DNA of 64,000 bases from NCBI GenBank assembly GCA_900617975.1, contig UZAE01012066.1:1-64000 (forward strand), given 5' to 3'. This document shows, in pieces, positions 1 through 14,229 of this stretch. Position 1 is the first letter of the stretch. Each line of letters begins with the position of its first letter. A model generated the notes under the pieces. The model did no database searches and was not told where the DNA came from. It saw only the letters and a list, made by a program, of their open reading frames with translations. Made by a program: the position numbers and the translations under genes. The DNA is from Rodentolepis nana. Its lineage: Eukaryota > Platyhelminthes > Cestoda > Cyclophyllidea > Hymenolepididae.

Positions 1-1
1 T

Positions 2-4
<3 letters not shown>

Positions 5-36
<32 letters not shown>
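5..36. repeat. (TA)n microsatellite
   Basis: Uninterrupted TA dinucleotide run at the left edge of the window. Confidence 0.95.
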
Positions 37-3000
37 CATGAAGAAAAAGTTTTGCATAGTGGATAAATTTGGTGCGAATAAATGGTAGGTGGCTTAGTAA
101 GGAAATCTTTAAAATTTCCAGAAAGCAAGTCTTCCTCGAGTAGCCAAGTATGAGCTCTTTTGGCTTAACCTAAAAGTATGTTTGAAGACAGTTGATAATG
201 CTGTTCGAGGTAGTCTATTATAAGATTGGTTTTCATGTATCAGAGTTTAATGCCTTTAACTTTTTGTAAGTTAATGGCACGAAAAAATAATATTGAAGAG
301 GTTAAGTGGTTTGAAATTCGCCAGTTTTGTCTCACTTTGGATGAGAGACAAATAAGAATATTCAGAAAATGATACTTAATTGGCTTTAAAAATTCGGTTA
401 TATTAAATGTCAATTTAAGTGAACACTTTATACCGAAAAGAAGAAGAAGATCAGAGTGATCTTTATTTTTTGGCAAAATAAGATTGCAACACTGTTGCAA
501 TCCAAATAATAGTTTCTGCAAGCATGATCTATGTTCGCGCTAAGCACTTTAACTATACAGTTACTTCAGATCTGAAGAAAAGTATAAAAGATAACCAATT
601 TCCTCATTTTTAACACACCAACAACCGCCCATGTTCATATTGTTGCTGCTTGTAGATTGAAATATCTCTGGAGTAAATAATAGTAATTGACTTCCTAAAA
701 AATGTCAAAGATTTTAAAATACTAAAACTGGAAAACATCAGCTCATTGTAGCATTCAAATTAAACAGTTCATGATTAGAATTCACTTTGAAAAATTCTAT
801 TAAAAAAATTATTTCAAATACAGGCTCTGCCAAAACAAATCAGTGAAAGCATTTCACAGCCCTAGGATTCTTTTAGGATGACTTTCATTTCGCCATTACT
901 TCTCATTTAGCTTTTTAATTGGACTTTGAAATTCCAACCCTTTTCCTTGAGCTGTCTTTAGCTAATTGTGAAGCTGGCAGAGAGTGCTGAACTGAGAAGT
1001 TACTCAATCACCATTAACTAAGAAGGTGCGATTATGCGACAATGGAATTCACAAAGCTTCTTTAAATCCACCGGTCCTATGACCTTATCAACGGAAAGTT
1101 GTTAAACACGTTGCCACAACATCACTATTTTCATTAATTATTTATTGTTCAGAAATACAGTTTAGAAAATCATTCATATGCTTGTAGTTTTCTTAACTCT
1201 CGATTGCCGCCACATTTGTTCTAACTTTCTTTCTTGCATAAAAAATTTAATAGAGCTGGAGTTTAAAATGACAACAATTAGATGAACTGCTGATGAAGTT
1301 CGTGTATTTAACGTGTATATTCGAGGAAGAAAAGGAAATTATTTATTTAACTCTTGCTCTATTAATAGAATTAAATCGCATAATTCGAGGAGTTATTATA
1401 GGAGGTGAAAGTCTAACTAAAATGTAGCAGGTCGTAAACACATTTGGTAGTATTTTTCAGAGACGAAATCAAATGCCAATTGTGGGTGATTTGAAGCAAG
1501 CCACTACTTGTATGCCTTCTTAAGGTAACAATCGCATTTTTAGATCTACCAAAGTTTATTTATTTCACAAAATCATCAACTCAGTCATTATTTTGCAAAG
1601 GTTGAAACCATGAGAAAGGATCTCTTAAAAAGTTTGCTTCCCACGACCTTATTTGTTGACCAAAATTTGACTCTCGGATGTTTCATTTGTATCACCGAGT
1701 ACGCATTGGTAGGCATTGCTTTCGAGACCTAGAGAAAAAAAAATAAAATTACATGTTAATTGAATACTCATAGGGAATAAATTAAGAAAATAAGTATAAA
1801 CTTTGCAAGGTTCTGAACTGTGATCAGTATTGTATCAGATGCTCCTAGCCGGACTAAGTGAGAAATTAGAACTTATCTGCTTTGCAAGGTGGGAGGGCAT
1901 AATAATGAAAAATGATTCCGTTTGCATTAAGACGATCAAGACTATCGTCATTAATTGTAATTTTATAGCTATTTAAGTACCCTTTACTTCTAAAAATATA
2001 GTTGACATCTGCTCCTATTTAGATAAAGGGGTTTAGCGTTATCTTTTACTATCATATTAGAAAGCTAATTTTATGCGGGCAATTAGTTTCATGAAATTAT
2101 TTATAATATAAACAACCAATATTATAATTATTAAATTTAAGAATAGAAAAACAAAAATTTTTCGTAAAAAACAGAAAACTTTTGAATTCTAAATGGCCTT
2201 CGTTATTTGTGTAAAGAATTCTCTCATTAATAGATTGCTTTTAATCCAAGCCATCAACCCATAAAAAGCAGTGTGGATAAGTTCCACTTTTTTCTCTTTA
2301 CTTCCGGATTGAAAATAGTTTCATTTTATGGTATTGATTTAAATCCAGCCCCCTTCATATGCGTTAAAAAGGCGTTTTAAAATGTAACGGCCCAAATAAT
2401 TTTAATCAAATTCTACCATATTTTTTGCATGGCGATAATTGTTAAGAAATTATATGTTTAAGGTCGAAATCCCCTTAAATCAGTTTGATTTATAGGCTCT
2501 ACACAAAAATTGGTGCTCTTAAGTTACTTTCCCCTTGTATAAAATATTAAATCGGGGCTTTGTTTTTGTGAGTTTAATTTTTAAAATTTAAATTTTATTG
2601 GGTGGCTAAAACAAAAATTAAATATTTTACCTAAAATAAATTAATATATCATTTTGCAAAAAATATCTTCTCCATATTTCCCAAGCAAAAAGAGAAAATA
2701 TTCCGGTTTGTTCCTGACTGGTTGATTCACTGAAATAAGCAGGTAAGTAACGCGTGACATTTAATAAGTGCCTTACTAACTAATCCGAACCTTGCTATTA
2801 CACAGAGCCTATCAGCAGGTTTTAGGATTTCGCTAGGTTTGGCACTCCATGTTATATCTATAACATATCTATATCAAAGTTGGTTAAATCAACTTAACTG
2901 GTCTCATTCAAACTTCTACAAATTTTTGGCTATATCTTTATTTATTTAAATTGAAATCAAATCATTATTATGCTCAACCTTTCTTTCTCATTATGGTTTA

Positions 3001-3375
3001 ATGATAATAATCCATCATGATGGAGAAGTTTTTTTGCATAAAACATGTGGTTAATAATTGTTAAATGGATGAGATGAAAAATGTCTCTCGCAATTACTTG
3101 CCTAGTATAATAATTTGTACTACTGAGTTGCAATCTTTTTCCAAGGTCGCAACTCTCATGCTCTATGATGGCATGTCAAAATGGCGACCCGCTGACGCCA
3201 CTGTCATGTAGCAATCAGTTTAATTCTGCAAAACTTATTGCACATCATAATATAGTTTTCTTAGTTATATATCACGTTACTTATCGTTATTTATACGTGG
3301 CAAATTTAAGGAAACATAGGCTTTCTTAACCATCGTTGTCGATTAATTAGTTCCTTCTGATGTCCTCGTCTTTTG
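37..3375. other. AT-rich non-coding stretch
   Basis: No reading frame with protein-like composition and splice signals was seen on either strand. The short open frame at 240-521 (-) has no recognisable domain and is compatible with chance in AT-rich DNA. It could be intergenic or part of a long intron. Confidence 0.6.
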
Positions 3376-3383
3376 GACAATAT

Positions 3384-3593
3384 TTATTTATTTATCTCAA
3401 ATGAGAGTCGTTTTAATAGTTATCATTACCCCTTTAGCTGACTTCGGGCTTCACAGAGAGGAGGAACATCAAAGTGGGAAAAATTTGAGAGGGGAAACCG
3501 AAGAGTGATTCACAGATGTTAAAGAGACATAGACACAAAGGCAGAGAAAAGATAAGATGTGAACTGTGGAAGAGGTCGAATATGACATACAGT
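3384..3593 (-). mobile_element. Ribozyme-headed SINE-like element, copy 1 (5'-truncated)
   Basis: The (ATTT)n tail lies at the left, so the element reads on the minus strand. It is flanked by an 8-bp duplication GACAATAT (3376-3383 and 3594-3601). It lacks the whole 5' part including the ribozyme and stops within the TATGTCATATTCGAC segment. 5' truncation with an intact tail and a target-site duplication is typical of target-primed reverse transcription. Confidence 0.8.
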
Positions 3594-3601
3594 GACAATA
3601 T

Positions 3602-6600
3602 AGGAATCTCTATTTACTCATTACATTCCTGCAGTACCAGTATATCAATCCTTATTAATCGCATTCTTTGCGTCAATCAACTTTTGGGTTGTTAAATTAA
3701 ATTTTTTGATACCGTGTCATTGCTAGTAAAGTTGTTAACAATAACAATTCCTGAAACAACACTTAAGTAGTCACGTGACTTCTGGAATTTTTTTGTAATG
3801 TACTTTATATCACGATTACATAAATACATTTGCACCCTAAAAATGATTTTGTTTCAAATAACTAACAGTGTTCTCAAAACACCGCGTAACTTGAAATAAA
3901 TCTGTCTTCAAACTCTTCAAGTCTTTCAGAGCCTACTTTTCATCCAAAGTACTTTGAGCTCTGTAATTTAGTCATGACTGTTTTGCACTTATTTAAACAT
4001 ATTCGGATTATATATATATATGGATCAGTATTTTACTTTCTAAAATTTAATATTTCCAACTTTATTTGCATTATTCAAATTCTCAGTTACAACATCTATG
4101 ATTATTGTTCGGTTTTGTCCATAGGAGCGGTTTTTAATCTATTGAGATAAGAAAATTGCATTTGCAATTTTTATTATCATACATTTTCTGTATGTTCCCA
4201 ACTAAAAGAATCTCAAAACAACCTATCTTTACTGAAAAAAACTACAAATATTTATTTATTTATTTTCTAAGCACTGATTTTTATGAACTGAAACATTTAA
4301 GTATTAGATCAATCTTCACTTAAGCATTAAAACAATTGACATTTTAAAGCAAAATTTAAAATAAACCTAGAAAAGCCATCACCGTGACAAATTAGTACAA
4401 ATTATTCACTCGTTGTTAGAAAACTTGACTACCGTATCTTTTCATTACCCAACCAAGAAGTTATCGAAACCTTTTTGCTATTAAACTTATTAATCCAAAT
4501 TGACTATGATGAAAACATTTGTTAAGACTATTTTTACTTCATTCGTAGTTAGTACTTTATTAGTACATGCCTACTATCAAGAAATATGAGCTCTCTTTTG
4601 TTGTATTAAAGCAGCAAGCGGTTGTGGAAATAAAATAACTTAGCAGATATTTTCCCGCGCATTCATAAATTTTCATATTCATAAAAATAACACAGATCTG
4701 AAGGAAGAGACCCAGATCTTTATCTGCAACACTGAATTATTCAAAATCTACGTTCTGGTTGAAGATGCTTATTCACGTTACTATCCAACATAAACCTCGT
4801 AGTAGAAAATATTGATTTGGGCTAAATTCTAATACTTTTTCTTTATAGTGAGGCTAAAATTTTTCCACTAAAATCGTCTTAAATCGCAACCATTGCTTAC
4901 TCCCAACGATTATTTTAACACTAATTTGAACAATTCTGCAATTATATCTCGATCATGAGTTCAGTCATTCTCCCAAATGAATGCACATTAGAAGATGTTG
5001 AAGATGTATTGTTAGTGTGAAAGCCTTTTACATACTTTAAATCGGCTTTATTATTATTATTATTTTGAGTAGATGATTTCCCAAAAAGAATGCCTTAGCT
5101 TTTAGTCATGGGTAGGATAGAAAAAATGGAAACTACTATGGGCCCCGATGTGACAATGGCAGGCACAGACAACCAAGGGTCGGATTGAATTACTAAAGCT
5201 TTGAATTTTCACATTCTTTCATAAAGCATTATTAATGCGAAGGAACCTGTTGTTTAACTTTCTTTAGTGGCTTCTCAGACTCATTAATAAGATTATGTCC
5301 ATATTATCAAAATTCATTATCTGGTGGATTCATTCACGTAGTTGGAAGCTATTTCAACACCTCTGTGCATTAAAGAATAGACTGAAGAATTAAATAGAGA
5401 TATATTTAAAATGAAATTTACTCATAAAGTTCTATTCTTTGATAAGAATAACTAATTCCCTTTAGATGTTACTTAACGCACAAAGAAGACAAAAGACTCT
5501 ATAGGTGCTTTTGTTAAAGAGCTATCATATATTACCCATGTTCGCATTCACGATCGTTAGCCAGCAACTACTATTCTGTTACTCACTAATGAAAAATGAT
5601 CCTTTTGAAGTTGACAACACTTTCTAACCCATTTGCCGTCAAGGTCGAATACTTCTACCTAAAGATCACATGGAATGGTTTCATGAAAGCCCTGATGTAG
5701 TAAAGTTTAGTTTGATTAACGAAGGTGGACTTCAAAAAGTACTGCAGCAGGGACAATTACCCTCCTTTCAGAATGATGTGTTTATCGTAGCGCAAAGTTA
5801 ATTTGTAGTACATCGATGGAACGCTACGATATAGAACAGGTGAGCTCAGAATGAGACAGACTGCATGAAAACCGATCTTCTACCAGGAATGTCATAAGCA
5901 AACGTGTGAATAGCTCAGTTAAGTAGTCTATACTCCAGGCAAATTGAGTTTATTTTAAACAATAGTCGTTTAAATTACCAAATTTGAAAATGAGTCTAAT
6001 AAGCATTTAGAGAATAATTTTTTAACACTATAATAACCCCTTAAGAATATTCTTTTTTAGTATTATTAAAATAAAATGGCAAAATACTCAGCATGGATAT
6101 TTTAGTATTTCATTGTTAGTAACCAGATTATTTGCCCACTATTGCAGCTTTAGTTATATTAAAATTTGCTCATAAATTCACTTCCAGTTAGCAAAATGCA
6201 TTGGTAGTTTTGAAAACAGAATCGCCATTCCATGTCATTGATAATCATATTTCCCTTAAAATTGAAAAGTTTTAAAGATCAGACCAAGTTGTTGGCTACG
6301 TTTAGTTTTGCTGACAAATTAATCTGGTAAAATAGCCATAGTTATGAGTGATATTCACATAAACCATTTTTTCGCAAGACCTAAAAACCTATTTTTCACA
6401 ACCTACCTCAATGAAAAATTCCTGTTGTATTTTTTTAGAGAATATTAAAGTTGGAAGCAAGGATTTAAATCGAATATCCATTTGAATTTCATTTTAAAGA
6501 CTGTATTAAAGAATCTTTGTAGTCCTATTGCCTTCTTTTAAGTCGACGTTATTTGATGAATTAAGGCTTGCAGGTGGTCTTAATGCTAATAAAGTAGAAT

Positions 6601-9600
6601 TTGAATTGAATTAATCTGAATTTTTCATCCTATTGTCTTTGGAATAAAGTGTCAATAAAAAATGTCAAATTTCTTGAAATGATTATATTGCAGCAGCAAT
6701 TTTTCATTTGAGACAGTTGCTAATTTTTAACTAGCTTTCACTCCTTTTTTCCGTTTTATCTGGATTAGGTCTTGATTTAAGCACAATTTAAGCCTCAAAG
6801 CTTAAATATGAAGAGTGACTAGGATGAGTTTAAGCAATTTATGTAACACTCGCAATGGTTTCAATTATTACCAACTGTATTTGGAATTTCCCCGCTCTAC
6901 TCTACTCTTTCCTGAACATTTTTATCACTTGCCGAATATCAGTAGAAATTTTTTATTTTAATAATCTCTTTGGTAGCTTTTGTTGTTTTATTACGTGGAC
7001 AGGCTGCATAAATCTTCACTTGAACAGGCAGATCGTTAGCAACATGTGGTTTTGAAGCAAAAAACACCAAACAGTGCTAGTCATTTAGAGTAGCACATTT
7101 ATTTTTTATAGTTATGGTTAGTTCTACCCGAATTGCGCATATTCTGATTATGATTCTGGAAAAGGAGAGGTGTGTCACCCTTACAACAGAATAGAGCTTA
7201 AATTCAAAGGAATAAAAGTTGCATGGCCAACCATTCATCTTAACTGCCCAATTAACTCTATTGCACAAATTTAATCGCTCCACAAATCTGTGGAGAACAT
7301 ATCGTGAAAAAAAAATGAGTTCCCAATGCTTTGGGTATTTTAAAGTGAATTGAAATCGTTATGAAAATTAGGAAAAAGAATTTCCCAATAGCAGCACAAT
7401 TAAGTAACACTTGTTTGAACTCTCTAATCCACTTTCATATTTGACAATAATGCTATCCCTCGTGTTTAGATTCAATCCCACCATTAAAATAGTAGATGTT
7501 TATTAGTACTGTGACAAGTAACAACTGCATAACTAAAAATATAACTATCATTGTTATCGAGCCTTGTCAAAGGTACCTCGTGTTCGCTAAAAACACTCCG
7601 GAAATTGCGCAAGTGTGTCTACGCGTCTACTTAGCAATCAACAACCAATTTTATTCAATGTGAATAAAAACGTCGATTGCATTTAGCGGTAAATCATTTT
7701 GACAATTACCCCACGTTTACAATAAACACTCTACACTCATTATCTTCTATGTTATCACTAATTTTGACGTAAATTAGTCGATTTAGGAGCTGTTATGCAA
7801 AAAAGCATTTTTCTAGAGACTAGTTGTAGCCAACTGCAACTATTTTAATCTCCATGGGAATTGCTTAGATTTGGTGGAAAGAATATTTGTGCAATAGTCC
7901 GACCCAGTATACTATTTTTACAGCAACAACTCAAAGAACATACTGATAAAGTTAAAGAATAAGTAAATTTAATCTTGCTTTTTGGCTATTTTCAAGGTAA
8001 TTCAATTTACATTTTGCTTTATTTCGAGAGGAATATACTCACTCTCTTACATTATTCATTTACCTATAATTAGGTAGTGAAATTGCTATGCCTTACCATA
8101 GTTTATTTTGGTGTCCGTTAACATTTTTCTAAAGAAATTATTTTAGACTTTCGTAGTTAGATGAATTACCCAGCTGGCTCAGTATTTATAAAATCAATTG
8201 TAGACAAAATCAAAATGAGTTGAGCTTAAAATTGCTGCTTATTGTCGCTTCCTTTGTAAGCGGACACAATAATCATTTTGTGGTGGTATGAAATACCCAC
8301 TGTGTTGTATTAAGGTCTAGGATTTTGACCCGGAGAGAGCATGATTTAACAAGGATGTAGTTAAACATATTGTGTGATGTTGAAATCGCGCAGGTCAATG
8401 TATAGTGCCGTTGACACTTTCTTAGAATTGAGTTTTCAGTAGGTGATGTGAATACTTGCCATTATTATCCTGTGAGCTGATTTCGAACCCACAAACTATT
8501 TTCTTTTGAGGAGGTAAAATGATCTTGAGAATCGTTTTCTCCCTTCGACCAGAATGAATCCTAAATCGCATTCCAAAAGGCAGTTTACACCATGAGCCGA
8601 TGGGTATCATATCTGATACTTCAGAAATATGTTCTTGTCTTAACGTTAGCATTTCTCTCTTCAGCGTTCTGTAGAAAATTTTGCTGTAAACTTGGCTATG
8701 GTACGTCGAAAGTACTCAGAGAGAAAATCATTTATCATAATACTCGGTGAAGTGTTAAACGTGTTTAGTAATAAAATGCATTTAACACTACTTTTAATGG
8801 ATAATAATCGATGTTAAGTTGAAAAGGCTTTTTAGCCCTCCACACTTTACAAATCTTCAACCTTGTGTCTTGATAGTAATGCATACTACATAGAAAGGAC
8901 CTTGTGGCACATCGAATTAAGTTAAGAATAAATGTACAAACACCATATCTCCAAATACAGTTTGATTATTTCCCAACTAAAGTATAATAAAATGATAAAT
9001 AGGAACTTCGGTTTAATAAAAATTATCCTAATAGTATTACTAATTAGGCAAAAAATTAAAAAGTTTTGCATACTTCTCTTTAATAGTTTGCTAATATCAA
9101 AATAATTTACTCGTTTTTCGGAGGCAGTCAAAAAATCACTACCTAACTAGTTAGAAATAAAATTAAATGACCTCTTTTTTAAATATTTGTTAAGTAAACC
9201 TTTAAGAGAATATATCATTTCTGAATTTACCAATCATCACTAATTGGGTTATTTCACATTTTTTGAGATTAACCATTGTATTATAAATAATTTGTTATTT
9301 ATTTTGTTCCAAGTTAAAAGGATGGAATAAAATATCGATTTTAATGACAAATCTTATTAGAAAACTTTATTACTTCAAGATATATTCAAAACTCTTTAAG
9401 TAACAGTATTTAGCACAAATTGCAACGCGCTATTAAGTACATTATTTATTTACAGAACAAAATAAGTTACCAATTATCTTGCACTTTTCAACATTCCAGT
9501 AATTCGTTCAACTGTCGTTAGCCACGACTTACTAAAATGAACAAAATTGTAGGTCATTACGGTGTCAAAAGTTTTCGATTCCTTTAAAAAATCTTTTGTG

Positions 9601-12600
9601 AATAAAACGCCTCTGTATAGCCAATCAGAATCACTTCACACTAGGTTATCTGTACTTTTTCTTCTCCCGAATATTTCTGTTTCCTCTTTAGAGCTTTCCA
9701 TTCTTATATTTATACAGCCTATTTACATTAATCAACTTTTTTTAAGTTGGAATCCTGACAGATGTGATGAACCTCTGTCACTAGGTCACTCCTGCGACTT
9801 AGCTATTCTTGATTACCTTATTGAGTTAATAAGGAAGATGCTTGAATGTCACAATACCCCACTAACCTACAGCTCTAAATAACAGTTGAATTTTGACTGA
9901 GGAAAATATCGAACATTGCAAAAGGCAAATTTGAATCGTCCAGATTGCCGCTCATTTTAGAATGTCGGCAAAGAGGAGAATTTGAAAACTGAGTTGCCCA
10001 ATAGAACAGATTAAACGACTTTTGATCCCAAAATACCCACTTTAAACTTTGGGTCAACTACGCTGAGTTTAAGAGACAAACTGCAATACTTGGCGTTTTA
10101 AGCTCTTGAAATTCGCTGATGCTTTTCTAAATGTTCTCTGTCCTTCAGCATACCAATATAGCATGCTCATGAATTACAAAAAATAATAGTAATGAGAAGT
10201 CAGAAATATTTCTTTTTAAAATATCAGTCTCTTATTCTACATGAAAAGTCTATATGGAATGTGTAATACCTTTGACATAAATACTATTTGGTGTTACTTG
10301 CTATGGAAATGTAAAAACAGAATATTTGTCTAAACCGTGGAACGCATTTGAGGATGTAAAATGGGATTAGAGTGCTCGGAAAGTATTTTCTACTTTCTGA
10401 ATTCTTTTAGGAATGAGATGTACACTGTCTTCGAAGAGTTATTATTTCATACGAAATGAGTAAATATTTCAAGACTCATTTTGCACGATTTGATTCCTTG
10501 CGTATCTACTCTAGTTCATGCCCACATCATTCTAAAACATGGTGACAAGTTAAACAATAAGAGTTGGCGAAAAATTGACCATGGCACTTAGATTCATTTT
10601 ATTTCACTTTGCAGGTATGTGAAATGAGATGGCGTATATCAGACGTGGTACGACCCAGAGCGCTTTCAGTTGTGATAAAGTCTTAAAATAAACATTCAAA
10701 TTACGTCTCGACATCCCTACTTCTGAACTCATAGTAATTGGCCATTAGTTAAAATTGCATTTAAGTGCTTGCTAAATCATCATCTCGTTCTTACATTTGT
10801 CAACAGTGTCCATTCGTTAGAGTAGTCCATCGGATAGTTATGACCTATTTCTTTCAATTGCAAATTATCCCTTTTTTGTTATTAATTTTGTTGTTGATTG
10901 CAATAATTTAGAAGATCAACAGCACATTTTAACGCTCATTACTGTCTAATTATTCGAAACCATGACTTTACTTTATTTTTAAAATCAGTGCATTTGTTTA
11001 CAATAGCTGACTTCTAACTTGAACAGCTGGATTATATTGGTGGCAACTATTACCAAATTACAATGGCCAGTGAGAAGAGTTTTTTTCCTAATTTACTGTC
11101 GATATCTACGCTAATTATGTTAAATCTTGTGTTTTCAAGCGACCAATGAGATTTATAAATTCAAGAATGTTAAGGGCTGCTTACTTAATGAGCTATGAGA
11201 AAAAAAGTTGCTTTGAGTTGTCTCACTTAATTGAATTCGTTCAAAAAAAACAAATTTATTAGAATGCTAGCTACGAATGACTTGACAAGAGCTTGTCTTC
11301 ATGCCACTTAGAGTTAATTTTCAAATGTTTTTTTAGTTGATCAATTTCTTGGTTGAATAATGAACATATCACGCGTCAGAGACTTGGATTTTCTACCCTT
11401 TACTAATTGCTAACTATGCGTTTTTTTAATTCAATTGGTTGATTTAGTAACATACTAATCAGATTACTTGTGAACAGCAATATTGTTGTCAGCGACAAAA
11501 ATTATGCTTATTCAGAGGAAATTAGTTGAAATGCTCAAAGATAAGGGGAGATAATAAGGGGACGCTAATATTCATTTCACAAAATTATTAATGAGTATCA
11601 AAGACATCTAAGCTACTTCCTTTTGTTTAATTTATATATTTTAAATAGTTACTTAGACCTTTTTAAAACCCAGCATTTGTTATTAGTCACTAGTCTGAAA
11701 GTTAACGCACCCGAATAAGCACCCGTGCGAGTATTTGCTTCCAAAAATGGTTTCATGCAATGCAATTTTTCGCTTAATCACCCTAGGCGAATTTTCGGAA
11801 ACCCCCGGTAATAATACTCATTTAAGACCAACTGTATGTGCACAAGTATCATCCCCTTTCCAAATGGCATATTATTACATCAAAAATTAAGTTTTTCATA
11901 AGAATGAAGGCAATGAGAGTACACAAATACGCAACATGAAGCTTTATTCGCAGGCATTCAACCATTGTTTTAACAATTTGCCATTTTTTTCGTAAAAATT
12001 CCATTTAAAATTTATGAATCAAAAAGATGTCGATTTTGAAATTTGGAGATTTCGATCTGGAAACGAACAATTTTTGCATAATCTAAATTACCATATTTTG
12101 TCGCCGTGTTTATTCTGTTTTAATGACTTGAGTACTTGTGTGTATGCGAAACTCAGCTATAAAGATGTTTGGATAAGATTTGTTGTTTGTTCTCAAGTGC
12201 AGAAGGTTTGTCTATGTTGGCCATTCACGAAGTAATGCACATTTGTTTGGAGGATGATCACGACATCGTCAATGGAAGACAGGAAAATATGTTGAGCTAC
12301 TGAGCAAATTAAGCCATTTATATGCTGTCAGATAGCGGGATTAGATTGAGCATTCACCTAGAGTCTCTAAACTAACCTTGAAATCTAGTATTTAAACAGA
12401 AGTCGCAAGTAGTGTAAAGCACCTCCAAACATTCTCTGTATTGGCCAAAATCTTTATTTATCTGCTAAGCCAGGTCCACTTTTTTCATTCGGATAAGTTC
12501 CCATAAAAAGAAAGTCTACAGTTTGTGGTTTTTCTCATTGGTAGATTTGAAATTAAGTTTGTCCTCTAGTCCTATATCAGTACAGAGTTCCACTTTAAGA

Positions 12601-13025
12601 ATTACTGAAATGTAGGATCTTCCTTGGGAATCACTTTTAGATCATCCCATTTTTGTTGAGGCCAAGGTTTTTCCCATTTGTTTGGAGAGAAAAGAAATAT
12701 TTACCTCGCTTAATTATGTGTGCTTTGACAGATATAAAAAAACTCATCTTTTAATGTGTTGCATTCTTAGCATTTCGAAAAATTTCTTAAATGCCAGGTA
12801 CTACAGAAAGCTGCGAGAATCTTTAGGCAGCCTATTCACAAATTAATCGAGGGGCCATTATATGGGGAATAGTAAGCTCACATTTACCCTAAATGAATAA
12901 AAAAATTAAAGCAAAAATGTTAACCATCCAATTGCTTCTTTCATTATCTTTAAAGAATTATTGACTTTTATTTTAGAAAGCCACAAATATTTCTATAAAC
13001 CAAAAGCATAAGCGTGACTATTTGC
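3602..13025. other. AT-rich non-coding stretch, nothing recognised
   Basis: About 9.4 kb without a supported exon, RNA gene or clear repeat. The longest open frames (6855-7055 +, 8422-8652 -, 9562-9882 +) have no recognisable domain. Undetected 5' exons of the membrane-protein gene at 17949 could lie here. Confidence 0.5.
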
Positions 13026-13039
13026 ACACTTATAAAATT

Positions 13040-13366
13040 TATTGATTTATATCAAATGGCAGACGTTTTGATAGTTATCACTAGTCCTTAAGTTGATTTC
13101 GGGCTTCACAGAGGGGAAGGTATATCAAAGTGAAAAAAAGTCGAGATGGTGGGGAGCACAGAAGAGTGTTTCAAAGATGTAAATGAGACAGACACAAAGG
13201 TAGAAAAAAAGGTGAGGTGAGTACTGTGAAATAGTCGAATATGACATACAGATGGGATGATGGTAGTTTGAAGTGAGAAGTCAACTGTCGGTTAATAGAC
13301 TTTTTTGCTGTATGAGTATACGTTGCCCAAGGTGCACCACGTGGAGGTAAATCTATCGTACACCCC
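13040..13366 (-). mobile_element. Ribozyme-headed SINE-like element, copy 2 (full length)
   Basis: Full-length minus-strand copy. A perfect 14-bp target-site duplication ACACTTATAAAATT flanks it at 13026-13039 and 13367-13380. The 5' end (right side) begins exactly at the GGGGTGT of the HDV-like ribozyme and the 3' end is an AT-rich tail. The body between is non-coding and pyrimidine-rich on the sense strand. Confidence 0.93.
13295..13366 (-). ncRNA. HDV-like self-cleaving ribozyme (copy 2)
   Basis: Read on the minus strand. P1 is GGGGUGU with GCACCUU (two G-U wobbles). P2 is AUAGAUUU with AAGUCUAU (one U-G). P3 is ACC/GGU around loop UCCACGU. Then come GGGCAA, P4 hairpin GUAU-ACUC-AUAC and joiner AGCAAA with the putative catalytic C. 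The outer P4 C-G pair is lost. Activity is plausible but weakened. Confidence 0.8.
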
Positions 13367-13911
13367 ACACTTATAAAATTAATTAGTGTTGACAGAAAAT
13401 ATAGTTTTGCATTTTAATGCAAAAGAACTATAATAATCAAATAACGTAACCTTGGAAAGTGATGTAGCATAGAGTGATGGTGGGACTGAATAGGATACTG
13501 GAATGATTTCGCGATATCACTAGCTTTCATTTATTTGCTATTCGGAAACACTGTTTTGGTGACTTTTGCATTAACGATATAATAATGAATACTGGTGACT
13601 AAATTTTGAGGATTTAACCCTGCGATTCGGGATAAAATTATTTGCACGACCGAAGAAGATTAACAATGATTTGATATAGGATAATTTTAAAAAATATCAA
13701 TTTTAGTTTGTTTTGGCTTTGATCAGTCATGAGTGAAAACACAATAGCAGGAGAGAGGGATTTAAGTAAGGCAGAGCTCTTTCTCTTTTCTCTTCTTAAT
13801 TCTTCTCTTTTGAAGTGGAGTTTTAAGTTTTGACTAATGATTTTATCTAACTCTTGTAGAAATATTATGCTAATAAGCTTTTAATTATATTTTTGTTTTA
13901 AAAGCTTTAAA

Positions 13912-14229
13912 TATTTATTTATTTCAAATGGCAGGCGTTTTGATAGTTTTTATTAGCCCTTTAGCTGACTTCGGGTTTCACAGGAGGAGCATCAAAGTGG
14001 GAAAAATTCGAGAGGGGGGAACAGAAGAGTGATTCACAGATGTAAAAGAGACATACAAAGGTAGAGAAAAAGATAAGGTGAAATGAGTACTGTAGTACTC
14101 GAATATGACACACAGTGGGGTCATGATAGCTTGAACTCAGAAGTCAACTGCCGATTATTAGACTTTTTTACCTCATGAGTATACGTTGCCCAGGGTGCAC
14201 CACGTGGAGGTAAGTCTATCCCACACCCC
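13912..14229 (-). mobile_element. Ribozyme-headed SINE-like element, copy 3 (full length)
   Basis: Minus-strand copy with tail ATTTATTTATTT at left. Duplication GCTTTAAA at 13904-13911 and 14230-14237, with weaker match for four more bases. It begins exactly at ribozyme G1. Confidence 0.92.
14158..14229 (-). ncRNA. HDV-like ribozyme, probably inactive (copy 3)
   Basis: P1 (GGGGUGU/GCACCCU), P3 and GGGCAA are intact. The P4 3' strand has become AUGA, and the GGC of the joiner has become GGU, so the position of the catalytic cytosine is U. P2' also has one mismatch. Loss of this cytosine abolishes cleavage in the HDV family. Confidence 0.75.

Noticed and set aside
5628..5801. 57-codon plus-strand frame with protein-looking composition (SPDVVKFSLINEGGLQKV).
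   Set aside because: No family recognised, no splice partners, and length is within chance; a decayed pseudogene fragment cannot be excluded.
9562..9882. 106-codon open frame (+).
   Set aside because: Non-ATG start, no domain, no splice context; such frames are expected by chance across 64 kb and six frames.
13171..13368. Recurrent minus-strand open frame in several element copies (also 27089-27319, 27656-27883, 35814-36167), beginning with similar residues.
   Set aside because: It is a conceptual reading of the ribozyme head. The Met codon arises from flanking AT plus G1, and frames diverge and break downstream, so the similarity reflects RNA-structure homology, not a protein.
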